Source: Sphingobacterium sp. UBA1575
Lineage (GTDB): Bacteria; Bacteroidota; Bacteroidia; Sphingobacteriales; Sphingobacteriaceae
DNA length: 32,051 nucleotides
Assembly (NCBI GenBank): GCA_002322865.1
Contig: DCOH01000024.1
Location: 79,284 to 111,334 of the forward strand
Direction of reading: 5' to 3'
Shown: positions 14,932 through 22,999 of the stretch, piece after piece
Layout: the number at the start of each line of letters is the position of its first letter
Position numbering within the stretch: the first letter of the stretch is position 1
Program-made: the position numbers and the translations under genes
The notes under the pieces: generated by a model
Database searches by the model: none
Told to the model about the DNA's origin: nothing
The model's input: only the letters and a program-made list of their open reading frames with translations

Positions 14932-14957
14932 TTAAGAATTAAATAACTAATTCTTAA
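14932..14957. repeat. AT-rich inverted repeat upstream of the LacI gene
   Basis: TTAAGAATTA (14932-14941) and TAATTCTTAA (14948-14957) form a perfect 10-bp inverted repeat with a 6-nt spacer, starting 10 bp before the regulator's ATG and covering the stop codon of the S41 gene. It could be an operator or an mRNA hairpin. It lacks the central CG typical of LacI operators and a following T-run. Confidence 0.6.
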
Positions 14958-16414
14958 TCCTTAATCATATTCCTTTCACGTAATTTATTGACTGGAACTG
15001 CGGAAGATGATTTAGTTGTAACTGTTCGGCTACTTGCTTTGGCACTGCTTCCTGATAAGGTGTAAGAGCCTGTTTTAATGTGTTGTATGGCAGTTGCCAA
15101 CATATCTTCACGAAGGTCTCCAAAATCATAGCGAACATTGTCGAATACACCTGGTTTATCGGCTGGAATACCATCCCAATAATCGGTGTAACCTGCGCTG
15201 TTTACAATCTTGAAGGAGGCTGCCCATAATCCTGCTTTTTTTAGGATATCCTGTCGGAAGAAGCCAACAGGTTTGCCATAAGTGCTTCCATGCTCGCCAA
15301 TCAGACGCACATTTGCATAAGGTTTCAATGCGGAAATCACAATTTCAGATGCAGATGCGGTATAATCAGAGACCAGAAAATAAATATCGGTAATTTTTGA
15401 AGCCGAATTGTTGAACATCACATCATCAAATTCACGACTTCCTTTGGCCTTTTCTTCTTTCAAATTTTTGTTGATGTCGTAGCTGAACATCAATTTTCCA
15501 GCGCCATTGCTGTTGACAATTTTGTTTGCCAAATATATAGCTGTACTTACATAACCACCGGTGTTATATCGGAGATCGATAATAATCTTATTAATGGCTT
15601 GTTGGTTAAATTTATTGAAAGCTGCATTCATGGCATTATACATAGCGGTGTATTGACCAGCATCATTGGTCATCTCTTCAAAGGATGATAATGCGAAATA
15701 ACCCACCTTATCAGCATTTACGGAATACACACTGTCTTTTACCACCGGGAAAATATCGTAGGAGCCATAGGTAAGCGTTTTAGTGAAAGGAACTCCGGCT
15801 CTTTCCAAATCCAATACCAATTGGGTTTTGTTTAATTCAGCTTCAATTAACCTGAAGTTTTTACCCAATGCCTCCACACCATTTATTTTGATAATTTTAT
15901 CTCCTCGCTTGATACCCGCTTTATCGGCAGGTGAATTGCCTTCTGAAAGGCCTACATAGGCTGCTGAATTGGCATCTCCACCTTCAAATACAACAAATAG
16001 CCCGAAACCATCATAAGTGTCTGCCCGAGCACTCCTTCCGGAATTCGAACTAATATCTTCGATCCAAGAGAACCGATCCAATGGACCGGTATAATTTTCA
16101 ACGATGTTTTGGCCTGGACCATGAAATACATAATCATTTTTAACAGGCGTTAATCCCATTAAATGATTTAACAAGCTTTCGCCGCTAGTATATTTATCGC
16201 TGATGTCCGAAATCGGGTTATAGACAGGAATGCTGGATTCCCAATAAGAAAGGTATTTGTAATAGAAATAAATACTATCCCGCACTTTCTCATCTGTAGT
16301 CCTATTGTTGCTAACAGGAGGTTTTTCAGGAGATGGGATTTTGTCCGGATCCTTTTTACAGGATGATAATCCGATAAGGACTAATAAAAGTAGGGTGAAA
16401 TATTTATTCAGCAT
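14954..16414 (-). CDS. S41 family peptidase lipoprotein (downstream paralogue)
   Basis: A 486-residue C-terminal-processing-type peptidase anchored as a lipoprotein (signal MLNKYFTLLLLVLIGLSSC, Cys19). Order: an N-terminal helical domain with DKYTSGESLLNHL and PLDRFSWIED (about 40-130), a PDZ domain (about 138-215; SEGNSPADKAGIKRGDKI), and the S41 catalytic core with IIIDLRYNTGGYV (277-289), nucleophile Ser354 in TASASE and Lys381 in STYGKPVGF. The C terminus is Ser/Thr-rich and basic. It probably acts on periplasmic or cell-surface proteins. It is a paralogue of the gene immediately upstream with the same architecture. Its start codon lies in a long inverted repeat (16408-16492). Confidence 0.9.
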   Translation of the reverse strand: MLNKYFTLLLLVLIGLSSCKKDPDKIPSPEKPPVSNNRTTDEKVRDSIYFYYKYLSYWESSIPVYNPISDISDKYTSGESLLNHLMGLTPVKNDYVFHGPGQNIVENYTGPLDRFSWIEDISSNSGRSARADTYDGFGLFVVFEGGDANSAAYVGLSEGNSPADKAGIKRGDKIIKINGVEALGKNFRLIEAELNKTQLVLDLERAGVPFTKTLTYGSYDIFPVVKDSVYSVNADKVGYFALSSFEEMTNDAGQYTAMYNAMNAAFNKFNQQAINKIIIDLRYNTGGYVSTAIYLANKIVNSNGAGKLMFSYDINKNLKEEKAKGSREFDDVMFNNSASKITDIYFLVSDYTASASEIVISALKPYANVRLIGEHGSTYGKPVGFFRQDILKKAGLWAASFKIVNSAGYTDYWDGIPADKPGVFDNVRYDFGDLREDMLATAIQHIKTGSYTLSGSSAKASSRTVTTKSSSAVPVNKLRERNMIKD

Positions 16415-16492
16415 GTGCCAATTCTATGTTAATATGTATGTATTGTTGCTTGCGCAATTATAATTCCAAATTATAGACTTAGCACATGCTGA
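16408..16492. repeat. 11-bp inverted repeat around the S41 gene start
   Basis: TCAGCATGTGC (16408-16418) and GCACATGCTGA (16482-16492) are perfect inverted copies separated by 63 bp. The former contains the start codon of the downstream S41 gene (16414-16412 on the minus strand). In the mRNA the two arms could pair and hide the AUG. Inside lie a small TTGCGCAA palindrome and an ATAATT/AATTAT hairpin. Confidence 0.75.
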
Positions 16493-16501
16493 TTAGATTA
16501 A

Positions 16502-17986
16502 TTACTTAAGAATGTTTTTTAAATTTTGCTCATTCGAAAATTTAAACATACCGGTAACATGTGGAGACTGAGGTTGCACTTCGTTGGCTTCCATTTCTGG
16601 TTTCCCAGATTTTGTAGTTCTGCGCATACTTGCAGAAGCACTACGATAGGTTCCGTTGGTGATATGATAAAGGGCATCTGAAAACATACGTTCGTTAGGA
16701 TCTCCTAATTGAAGGGAGAAGCTTTCGTATGAATCCGTTTTTTGACCAGAAAGACCATTGAAATAATCTCCAAAATTATCTTTGTTTAGCATTTGGAAGG
16801 AAGTGATGTAATAAGACCCATATCCATGGACTACCTTGGATTCAAAGAAACCAACAGGTTTTCCATAAGTACCGATTGCCCCATCGTTTCCTTTTACCGT
16901 GATCAATTGCACATCCATATACGGTTTTAAGCTGTTGATGACCAACTCGCTAGCCGAAGCCGTCTGTTTTGTTCCAAGGAAATAGACGCGTTTAAGGTTC
17001 AAGGTGTTTTTCTTGTCGAAATAAACTGGTGAAAATGCCTTTCCAGGCTGCAATAGCCCCGCATCTTCCAACACATGGTTCACTTTGTATTTATACATCA
17101 ACGCTTTTGCATGTATCGTTGGCACCAATTGACTAGCCAAATATTCCGCAGACCAGGTTGAACCACCACCATTATAGCGTAAATCAATCACCAATTCATC
17201 TACGCCTTCAAAAGCTTTGAACGCATTTTCCATTGCCACATGATAGCTGTTTGGTTGTCCTTGATTATTATATAGGCTGACAAATGATGTATAGGCCATA
17301 TAACCTACTTTCTTACCATTATGATCGATTACTTTATTGACCATGATCGGATCAATCTGATAGGCATCACCCGTAACAGTAATCGTACTTTCTTTACCAT
17401 CAACTGGACTGACCACCACTAATTTCAAGGTCTCGCCGGAAAAGAATTTCATGGCATTCTTAAAATTATTGGCATTTTCTGAATTATAATCCACTTTCGT
17501 ATCCCCATTGATGCTGACTACCCGCATTCCACGAATTAAGCCTGCTTTCGCTGCTGGAGAATTCTTTTGTACATAGCGGATATAAAGGTTCGCATTGGAG
17601 GATCCGGCACTTTCCAACAGGAATATCGGCGTTGCACCAGTTTCCTTATATACCCCTTGTTGGATCTCTTCACTTACGGTTCCTGCGCGGTCAACAAAAC
17701 TGAAACGATCAAGGGTTGCAGATTTTCTCAATTCATCCAATACTTCTTCGGCCGTTTTAAATTTACCCGTAAAAGATTTTAGATCGGGTTGATTTCCGAT
17801 CATCTTTGGTTGCGGTAATTTATCGGTCCATAAAGAAAGTGCAAGGGAATAATAATAAGCGGAATCTCTAAACAATATTTCTTTATCCGCATTTGGATCT
17901 GGAGCGGGATTTACAGGATCTTTTTTACAACTGGCGGCTACCACTAGGGCTAAAAGCGCCCCCACAAGGATTTTCTTTTTAAGCAT
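16502..17986 (-). CDS. S41 family peptidase lipoprotein (upstream paralogue)
   Basis: A 494-residue lipoprotein (signal to Cys20 in LVVAASC) with the same plan as its downstream neighbour: an N-terminal helical segment with LDRFSFVD, a PDZ domain (about 115-205; QKNSPAAKAGLIRGMRV), and the S41 core with LVIDLRYNGGGST (265-277), nucleophile Ser344 in TASASE and Lys376 in GTYGKPVGF. The two proteins are clearly homologous but differ through most of their length, so the duplication is old or they specialise on different substrates. Its ATG lies 2 bp after the stop codon of the HAD-like gene, implying co-transcription and possibly translational coupling. Confidence 0.9.
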   Translation of the reverse strand: MLKKKILVGALLALVVAASCKKDPVNPAPDPNADKEILFRDSAYYYSLALSLWTDKLPQPKMIGNQPDLKSFTGKFKTAEEVLDELRKSATLDRFSFVDRAGTVSEEIQQGVYKETGATPIFLLESAGSSNANLYIRYVQKNSPAAKAGLIRGMRVVSINGDTKVDYNSENANNFKNAMKFFSGETLKLVVVSPVDGKESTITVTGDAYQIDPIMVNKVIDHNGKKVGYMAYTSFVSLYNNQGQPNSYHVAMENAFKAFEGVDELVIDLRYNGGGSTWSAEYLASQLVPTIHAKALMYKYKVNHVLEDAGLLQPGKAFSPVYFDKKNTLNLKRVYFLGTKQTASASELVINSLKPYMDVQLITVKGNDGAIGTYGKPVGFFESKVVHGYGSYYITSFQMLNKDNFGDYFNGLSGQKTDSYESFSLQLGDPNERMFSDALYHITNGTYRSASASMRRTTKSGKPEMEANEVQPQSPHVTGMFKFSNEQNLKNILK

Positions 17987-17988
17987 AA

Positions 17989-18540
17989 TTAGGTTAGTTT
18001 TTCTTCAATGAAAATAATCTCTTCGGGTAAACACCCGTTTTCAGAAGCAATATAAGGAATTGGATCAATATTGCGGAATAGCAATTCATCGATGAAATAA
18101 ACTTTTACCCCCTTTTCTAGCCCTTGCCAATCGATATGCTTCAGCTTGTTCAGCTGTAAGGCAGGATTACCTTTGGTCAGAACGGCAATCGTTTTACCTT
18201 GTTCCAATAAGGCTGCAAAAAGCAACTTAATTTCATTAAATAACAATAATTTTAGCGGTAAATGCCCATTAACCTGCAATCGCTCAAAATTTTCTGAATA
18301 ATCCTGTTCAAACTTGAATTCATTTTTAGCCGCCTCGAATACAGCTTCCTCCCCTTCGGAAAACAATTTTTCCTTCATGAATGCAGTTAGGGATTTGCTG
18401 ATTTCCCGAGCCTCCGAAAATTCAACAAATTGTCCAAAGAGGTAATAGATCTGTAACAAATAATCGTGCTTAGGATAAAGCACATCATCCAATTCAAAGA
18501 GATATACTTTCTTATCCATTGGGATATCTTTCCAATTCAT
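17989..18540 (-). CDS. HAD-like protein with degenerate active site
   Basis: A 183-residue protein of the haloacid dehalogenase fold. Motif I, usually FDLDDTLYP, here reads FELDDVLYP (15-23): the nucleophilic Asp is Glu16 and the following Thr is Val20, while Asp18 is kept. Motif II Thr122 (VLTKGNP) and motif III Lys132 (QLNKLKHI) are present. Motif IV, normally a Gly-Asp near the end, is replaced by EEIIFIEEKLT, and the chain ends there. Phosphatase activity is therefore doubtful; a binding or regulatory role is more likely. It sits between the pre-ATP-grasp-like gene (21 bp upstream) and an S41 peptidase gene (2 bp downstream). A second ATG at codon 8 is a possible start. Confidence 0.75.
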   Translation of the reverse strand: MNWKDIPMDKKVYLFELDDVLYPKHDYLLQIYYLFGQFVEFSEAREISKSLTAFMKEKLFSEGEEAVFEAAKNEFKFEQDYSENFERLQVNGHLPLKLLLFNEIKLLFAALLEQGKTIAVLTKGNPALQLNKLKHIDWQGLEKGVKVYFIDELLFRNIDPIPYIASENGCLPEEIIFIEEKLT

Positions 18541-18561
18541 CTTTATAGGGTTACTAAAGCT

Positions 18562-19029
18562 TTATATAGTTACTAAGGCCAATTCTTCTTGATCATCCGA
18601 GACCATCAACAATCCGGTTGCTGGTAAATGCAGTTTCTGTTCTACATCCAGGCCCTTTCCTTGTAAATAAATATGGATCTCCGCTTGGGAGGGAGGGTTT
18701 TCAATGGTAAAATACACAGGCAGATCCGATAGATTAGGCACCAAAGGAATAATATCATATTCTTCGAATAATAATTTGGATTCTGCTAAACTATTGATCT
18801 CCGCTTCGCCCAAGGGCAGGATAAAATCAATCTGTTTGTCCAAGCTTAATTTCAACAATTCATGGGCATAGGTCGGATTTACTCCGGTTGGTATTTTTAG
18901 ATAGTTTGCCTGTAGGAAACTAGGCACTTCTTCAGAGCTGGCAAACACAACCTCAAATTTAGCTGAAAATTGTTTGGCCAAACGTTGCGCCAAGGGACGG
19001 GTCCCATAGGTAATCAATATTTTTTGCAT
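18562..19029 (-). CDS. Hypothetical protein resembling a stand-alone pre-ATP-grasp domain
   Basis: A 155-residue protein. The N-terminal MQKILITYGTRPLAQRLAKQF is a Rossmann-type beta-alpha unit. It is followed by KIPTGVNPTYAHELLKLSL and QIDFILPLGEAEINSLAESK, a pattern like the N-terminal domain of carbamoyl-phosphate-synthase-type ATP-grasp proteins, where the position (P/G)LGEAE precedes the ATP-binding part. Here the chain ends after about 155 residues with no ATP-grasp domain, so it cannot be a ligase alone. It has no signal peptide. It lies 9 bp after the lolD-like gene and 21 bp before the HAD-like gene. Assignment is by pattern only; the function is unknown. Confidence 0.6.
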   Translation of the reverse strand: MQKILITYGTRPLAQRLAKQFSAKFEVVFASSEEVPSFLQANYLKIPTGVNPTYAHELLKLSLDKQIDFILPLGEAEINSLAESKLLFEEYDIIPLVPNLSDLPVYFTIENPPSQAEIHIYLQGKGLDVEQKLHLPATGLLMVSDDQEELALVTI

Positions 19030-19038
19030 AGTGTAGTT

Positions 19039-19692
19039 CTAATAAATCAAACCATCACGCATATGAATGGTACGGTCAGAGATCCTCGCCAATTCTTCAT
19101 TATGCGTTACGATGATAAAGGTCTGTTGCATCTTATCCCGAAGGTCAAAGAATAATTGGTGTAATGCAGTAGCATTTTCAGAATCCAGGTTTCCTGAAGG
19201 CTCATCTGCCAGGACAAGGGTAGGATCATTGATCAAGGCTCTGGCCACGGAAACCCGTTGTTGCTCACCTCCCGACATGGCCGAGGGCTTGTGGTTGGCG
19301 CGATGCTTTACACCCAAGATCTCCAAGAGCTCCAAACCCTTCTGTTCTACGGTTTTGCGGTCTTTGCCCGCAATATAACCCGGAATACAGACATTCTCCA
19401 AAGCAGTAAATTCAGGAAGAAGATGATGGAATTGAAATACAAAGCCGATATGTTTGTTTCGGAAATCACTTAGCTGCTTTTCAGAAAGCGAGAAAACATC
19501 CTGGCCTTCCAACATGATTGTTCCACGGTCAGGCTTATCCAAGGTGCCAATAATGTGCAATAAGGTACTCTTTCCGGCACCAGAGGCTCCTACGATGGAA
19601 ACGATTTCTCCTTTCTTTACCGATACACTGACCCCTTTCAGGATTTCCAAATCTCCATAGGATTTGAATATGTTGTTGGCTTGTAAGATCAT
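19039..19692 (-). CDS. lolD: ABC transporter ATP-binding protein, LolD/MacB type
   Basis: A 217-residue ATPase of the lipoprotein-release/MacB branch. Seen: Walker A GASGAGKST (35-43), Q-loop FVFQFHHLLPEF (84-95; the FQxHHLLPEF form is typical of LolD), signature MSGGEQQRVSVARAL (139-153), Walker B LVLADEPSGNLD (159-170) and switch His197. LolD drives extraction of lipoproteins from the inner membrane towards the outer membrane. No LolC/E-like permease is adjacent, so the partner must be elsewhere. It heads the minus-strand run that includes two lipoprotein peptidases. A near-consensus box TATTTTCG (19704-19697) ends 4 nt before the ATG. Confidence 0.88.
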   Translation of the reverse strand: MILQANNIFKSYGDLEILKGVSVSVKKGEIVSIVGASGAGKSTLLHIIGTLDKPDRGTIMLEGQDVFSLSEKQLSDFRNKHIGFVFQFHHLLPEFTALENVCIPGYIAGKDRKTVEQKGLELLEILGVKHRANHKPSAMSGGEQQRVSVARALINDPTLVLADEPSGNLDSENATALHQLFFDLRDKMQQTFIIVTHNEELARISDRTIHMRDGLIY

Positions 19693-19706
19693 AATGCGAA
19701 AATAAG

Positions 19707-19737
19707 AAAAAAAGCCACCCCGAAGGGTAGCTTTTTT
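19707..19737. terminator. Terminator after the SGNH hydrolase gene
   Basis: AAAAAAAGC-ACCC (19707-19720) pairs with GGGT-GCTTTTTT (19725-19737) around a CGAA loop with one internal C/A mismatch. With poly-T on both strands it can work in either direction; on the minus strand it ends the FadL-SGNH transcript and isolates it from lolD. Confidence 0.85.
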
Positions 19738-19763
19738 ATAAGTCGTCAGGTATTTTTCTAAAA

Positions 19764-21065
19764 TTAGCCTGGGAAATTAACACCAGGATATAGGCTAATG
19801 TCCATTTTACCAATAGAAGAGCCGTATTGTTTGTTGATGGCATCAATGAACAGGTTGGCGACAATCGCATTACCCATAGGGGTTAAATGCACACCATCCA
19901 ATGAGAACGCATTGCCGGTGATGTATGCTGAACTGATCATCACGCCATTATAGATATAACCCGTTTTAACCTTGTTCAAAAAGGCATGAACATCCGCTAA
20001 AGCTAGCTTTTTAGCCGCAGCTGTTTCTTTGATGAAAGCATTGATATCTGAAATACGGGATACCACTAAGTTGACTTCTCCTTCATCCAATACATATTTA
20101 CTTTCGATCGGATTCAATGGATGTAAACCATAAGGGATATTTAACGCATTAGGAACACCCAATTTAGCTGTTGGGAAGGTCAAAATAAATAGATCTTTAG
20201 CAGTGGCTATACGAGGTGTGCCATTTCCAGTTGCGATATATACATTTTTAGCTTGTCCACCAGTCGCCGCTTCAACTGCTGCATTTAAACGTGCTGTGGT
20301 AACCGTATTGAAGAATGGTACACTGGTTACATCTGGAATAGTTGCTACCACCCCTTTTTTGTCTCCTTGCGCTAAGGTGCTGATGAAAGCTGTATAGGCC
20401 GCTTTGAAATTTTCCAAACTGATTAATTTGTTGGTAATATTTGATTCTACACCACCATTTGTCGCAAAACCTAACACATCGTTATTTCCTAACCAAAAGG
20501 AGAAGAAAGTATAATCGTGTGATCCTACGTATTGTAAATAGCTGGTGTTGTTTTTGGAAGCATCAGGTAGCAAACGCTCAAAATAAGGGTTTCCTACTTC
20601 CGAACCCATGCCTGGTTGTGTTCCAAGATCCAAACGCATACCTGGTACGCCTAAGTTCTGGATTGGATCCAGATATTTTGTGTATAAAGGACCTCCTTGG
20701 GCATTTTTTCCTCTTTCTGCTTGTGCAGGAACCGGTTCAGTGATCGGTGAACCGCTTTCTGTAAACCCTTTGAAAGTAATATATCCAGATCCATTTGCTT
20801 GGTCGGCACTAAAGAATGGGGAGGTGAATGCTCCACCGCCAACTTCTTTCATCTTTTCAGCGATCAAGTTCGGGTATGCCACTTTTTGTCCTTCAAGGTA
20901 AAGACCATTGTTGGAATAACCAGCCGTTAGGGAATTTCCGACAGCGATGTATTTTGAAAAGTCTGCAGTACCTTTGGTAGCTTCCAATTCATCTAAGCTG
21001 GGCGCACAAGAACTAGCCAATCCCAATAGGGCTAATCCGATATATAAGTTAAATTTATTTTTCAT
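19764..21065 (-). CDS. SGNH/GDSL-type hydrolase lipoprotein
   Basis: A 433-residue esterase/lipase-family lipoprotein. The ATG at 21065 starts the signal MKNKFNLYIGLALLGLASSC (Cys20); another ATG three codons upstream is possible. Block I is VGNSLTAGYS with nucleophile Ser45, block III is WLGNND with Asn195, and block V is LDGVHLTPMGN with Asp390 and His393, so the active site is intact. A large insertion lies between blocks I and III. Location is probably the outer membrane. It starts about 20 bp after the OmpP1/FadL gene, a pairing that suggests ester hydrolysis coupled to uptake of the released fatty acid; this is inference. Confidence 0.88.
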   Translation of the reverse strand: MKNKFNLYIGLALLGLASSCAPSLDELEATKGTADFSKYIAVGNSLTAGYSNNGLYLEGQKVAYPNLIAEKMKEVGGGAFTSPFFSADQANGSGYITFKGFTESGSPITEPVPAQAERGKNAQGGPLYTKYLDPIQNLGVPGMRLDLGTQPGMGSEVGNPYFERLLPDASKNNTSYLQYVGSHDYTFFSFWLGNNDVLGFATNGGVESNITNKLISLENFKAAYTAFISTLAQGDKKGVVATIPDVTSVPFFNTVTTARLNAAVEAATGGQAKNVYIATGNGTPRIATAKDLFILTFPTAKLGVPNALNIPYGLHPLNPIESKYVLDEGEVNLVVSRISDINAFIKETAAAKKLALADVHAFLNKVKTGYIYNGVMISSAYITGNAFSLDGVHLTPMGNAIVANLFIDAINKQYGSSIGKMDISLYPGVNFPG

Positions 21066-21084
21066 GTTGATCATAATTTGATTC

Positions 21085-22305
21085 CTACCAAGAATAGCTT
21101 AAAGAAATTCCTGGAGCGTGAATATTGGTTTCGTAAGCACCTGATAATTGGGTTTCCGCGTTGGTCGTTGTTCTTTTCAGGATTTTTTGGAACACATAGG
21201 CCGCAGACATTTGCCAATTAGGCGTGAACTTATAGGTCAATCCAGCTGCTGCCATCATACGGTTGTTATCCGGGGTTTCTGGGTATACATATTTTGGCTG
21301 TACTGGTGTATACACATAACCGGTACCTGCTCGTAGCTCCAATTTATCTGTGGCCTCATAGTTGAAGCCAATTTTCGCTGAAAAGGCATTCTGATAATTT
21401 TTTTCGGATCGCGTATCTTGAAGGGTAGGGGTATTGTTCTCATAATCGAACACCAACTCTTTATAGATGCTGTAGTCGATGAAGGAAGCATCGATCGCAG
21501 TTTTCACTTTGTCAGAAACTGGGAAAGCAATACCTACGTTGAATGATGACGGCAAAGGTAATTCCGCATCAAATTTACCATTCGGAAAATTAGCTGCTAA
21601 GGATGCCGGGACATCGAACTTCGCATCTCCACCTTCTAATTTCGTGATCACTTTTGAACGGTAGTTCAAGGAGATAGCAAATTCATCCGCTAGGTTGTAG
21701 TGAACTCCTAGGTTATAACCCATACCAGTACCTGTTCCACTTAGATCTGCCTGTCCGGCTTTTCCGTCTGAACCGAATACAGGTAATGCTCTACCTAAAT
21801 CTACGATACCTACGTTATATACAAAACCACCACCAACGCTGAATTGGTCTGTGATCTTAAAGCTTAATGTTGGTTGAATGTAAAATGCACGCATGGAAAG
21901 ATTGGTCAATGAATATCTTCCTGGCCATTCTTTACCCCAATCTACCGATCCACCATAAGGGGTATAGATCCCGATCCCCGCTTTCCACCAAGAATCCTTC
22001 GGTCCAAATGCAGCAAACAAGGAAACCGGAGGAGAGATTTGAAAACGTGTATGATGTACATCGGAGCTACCTTTCTCTTGGAAGGCGGAGCGATACATGA
22101 TCGCACTTGCACCCAGGGAAATCGCGTTGTTTTCCATTTTTACCAATGCTCCTGGATTGTACAGGATCGTTGTTTCATCAATAAACAAAGCGGATCCTGC
22201 TCCAGCCATACCCACCGCTTTTTGGCTTTGGGTATTTACCTGCGAACCTTGGGAAAAGGCAAGGGCAGGCGATGCCATGAGTAAACAGAGTAATAATCGT
22301 TTCAT
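21085..22305 (-). CDS. OmpP1/FadL-family outer membrane transporter
   Basis: A 406-residue outer membrane beta-barrel with a signal peptide (MKRLLLCLLMASPALAFSQG, cleavage after AFS or FSQ). The mature N terminus (QVNTQSQKAVGMAGAGSA) and ILYNPGALVKM match the N-terminal plug and NPA-type region of FadL, which takes up long-chain fatty acids or other hydrophobic molecules. Alternating beta-strand patterns run to the C terminus, which ends in an aromatic residue (SLSYSW), as expected for BAM-assembled barrels. It is the first gene of a two-gene operon with the SGNH hydrolase. The 177-bp gap to divergent tpx is AT-rich; I find no consensus -7 box for this gene. Confidence 0.9.
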   Translation of the reverse strand: MKRLLLCLLMASPALAFSQGSQVNTQSQKAVGMAGAGSALFIDETTILYNPGALVKMENNAISLGASAIMYRSAFQEKGSSDVHHTRFQISPPVSLFAAFGPKDSWWKAGIGIYTPYGGSVDWGKEWPGRYSLTNLSMRAFYIQPTLSFKITDQFSVGGGFVYNVGIVDLGRALPVFGSDGKAGQADLSGTGTGMGYNLGVHYNLADEFAISLNYRSKVITKLEGGDAKFDVPASLAANFPNGKFDAELPLPSSFNVGIAFPVSDKVKTAIDASFIDYSIYKELVFDYENNTPTLQDTRSEKNYQNAFSAKIGFNYEATDKLELRAGTGYVYTPVQPKYVYPETPDNNRMMAAAGLTYKFTPNWQMSAAYVFQKILKRTTTNAETQLSGAYETNIHAPGISLSYSW

Positions 22306-22482
22306 ATAAATATTGATTAGCGTTTTAAGTTTATTTTAATATTATGCTAACATAGTAAATAATTATTAAATTATTAAATATTTGTCAACTTTTAATAAAT
22401 CAGTAGGTAATCCATTTTTTATCAAACATATTTTAAGCTATATTGGTTTTAGATTTATAGAAACTAAAAAAAACAGGCTATT

Positions 22483-22980
22483 ATGGCAGAAGTATCATTT
22501 AAGGGTAATGCAGTGCATACCAGTGGAAATCTTCCCAAAGTAGGAGATGTAGCTCCAGATTTTACATTGACGACAGGAGATCTGTCACAAAAATCATTGA
22601 AGGATTTTGCAGGAAAACAGGTTATATTAAATATTTTCCCAAGTTTGGATACTGGGACTTGTGCAGCATCGGTTAGACATTTTAACGAGAAAGCATCAGG
22701 ATTGGATAATACAGTGGTGTTGTGTATTTCGAAGGATTTACCTTTTGCACAGAATAGATTTTGCGCTGCGGAAGGATTGGATAATGTAATTACCTTGTCG
22801 GATTTTAAAGATGAGTCTTTTGATAAGGCATATGGGGTGAAATTTACGGATGGTCCTTTGACAGGATTGTTGAGCAGATCAGTGGTGGTGATTGATGAAG
22901 ATGGAAAAGTGAAATATACAGAGCAGGTCGCTGAAACGGTAGAAGAACCAAATTATGAGGCTGCTTTAGCAGCTTTGTAA
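22483..22980 (+). CDS. tpx: Thiol peroxidase
   Basis: Atypical 2-Cys peroxiredoxin that reduces lipid and other hydroperoxides using thioredoxin. At 165 residues it has the family's normal size. Seen: VGDVAPDFTL (20-29), peroxidatic Cys60 in PSLDTGTCAASVR with the Thr57/Arg65 catalytic partners, and resolving Cys94 in NRFCAAEG. It is monocistronic and divergent from the FadL gene. A near-consensus TAGATTTA lies at 22450-22457. A REP-like element follows its stop. Confidence 0.96.
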   Translation: MAEVSFKGNAVHTSGNLPKVGDVAPDFTLTTGDLSQKSLKDFAGKQVILNIFPSLDTGTCAASVRHFNEKASGLDNTVVLCISKDLPFAQNRFCAAEGLDNVITLSDFKDESFDKAYGVKFTDGPLTGLLSRSVVVIDEDGKVKYTEQVAETVEEPNYEAALAAL

Positions 22981-22999
22981 AGGATTGTGAAATAATACC

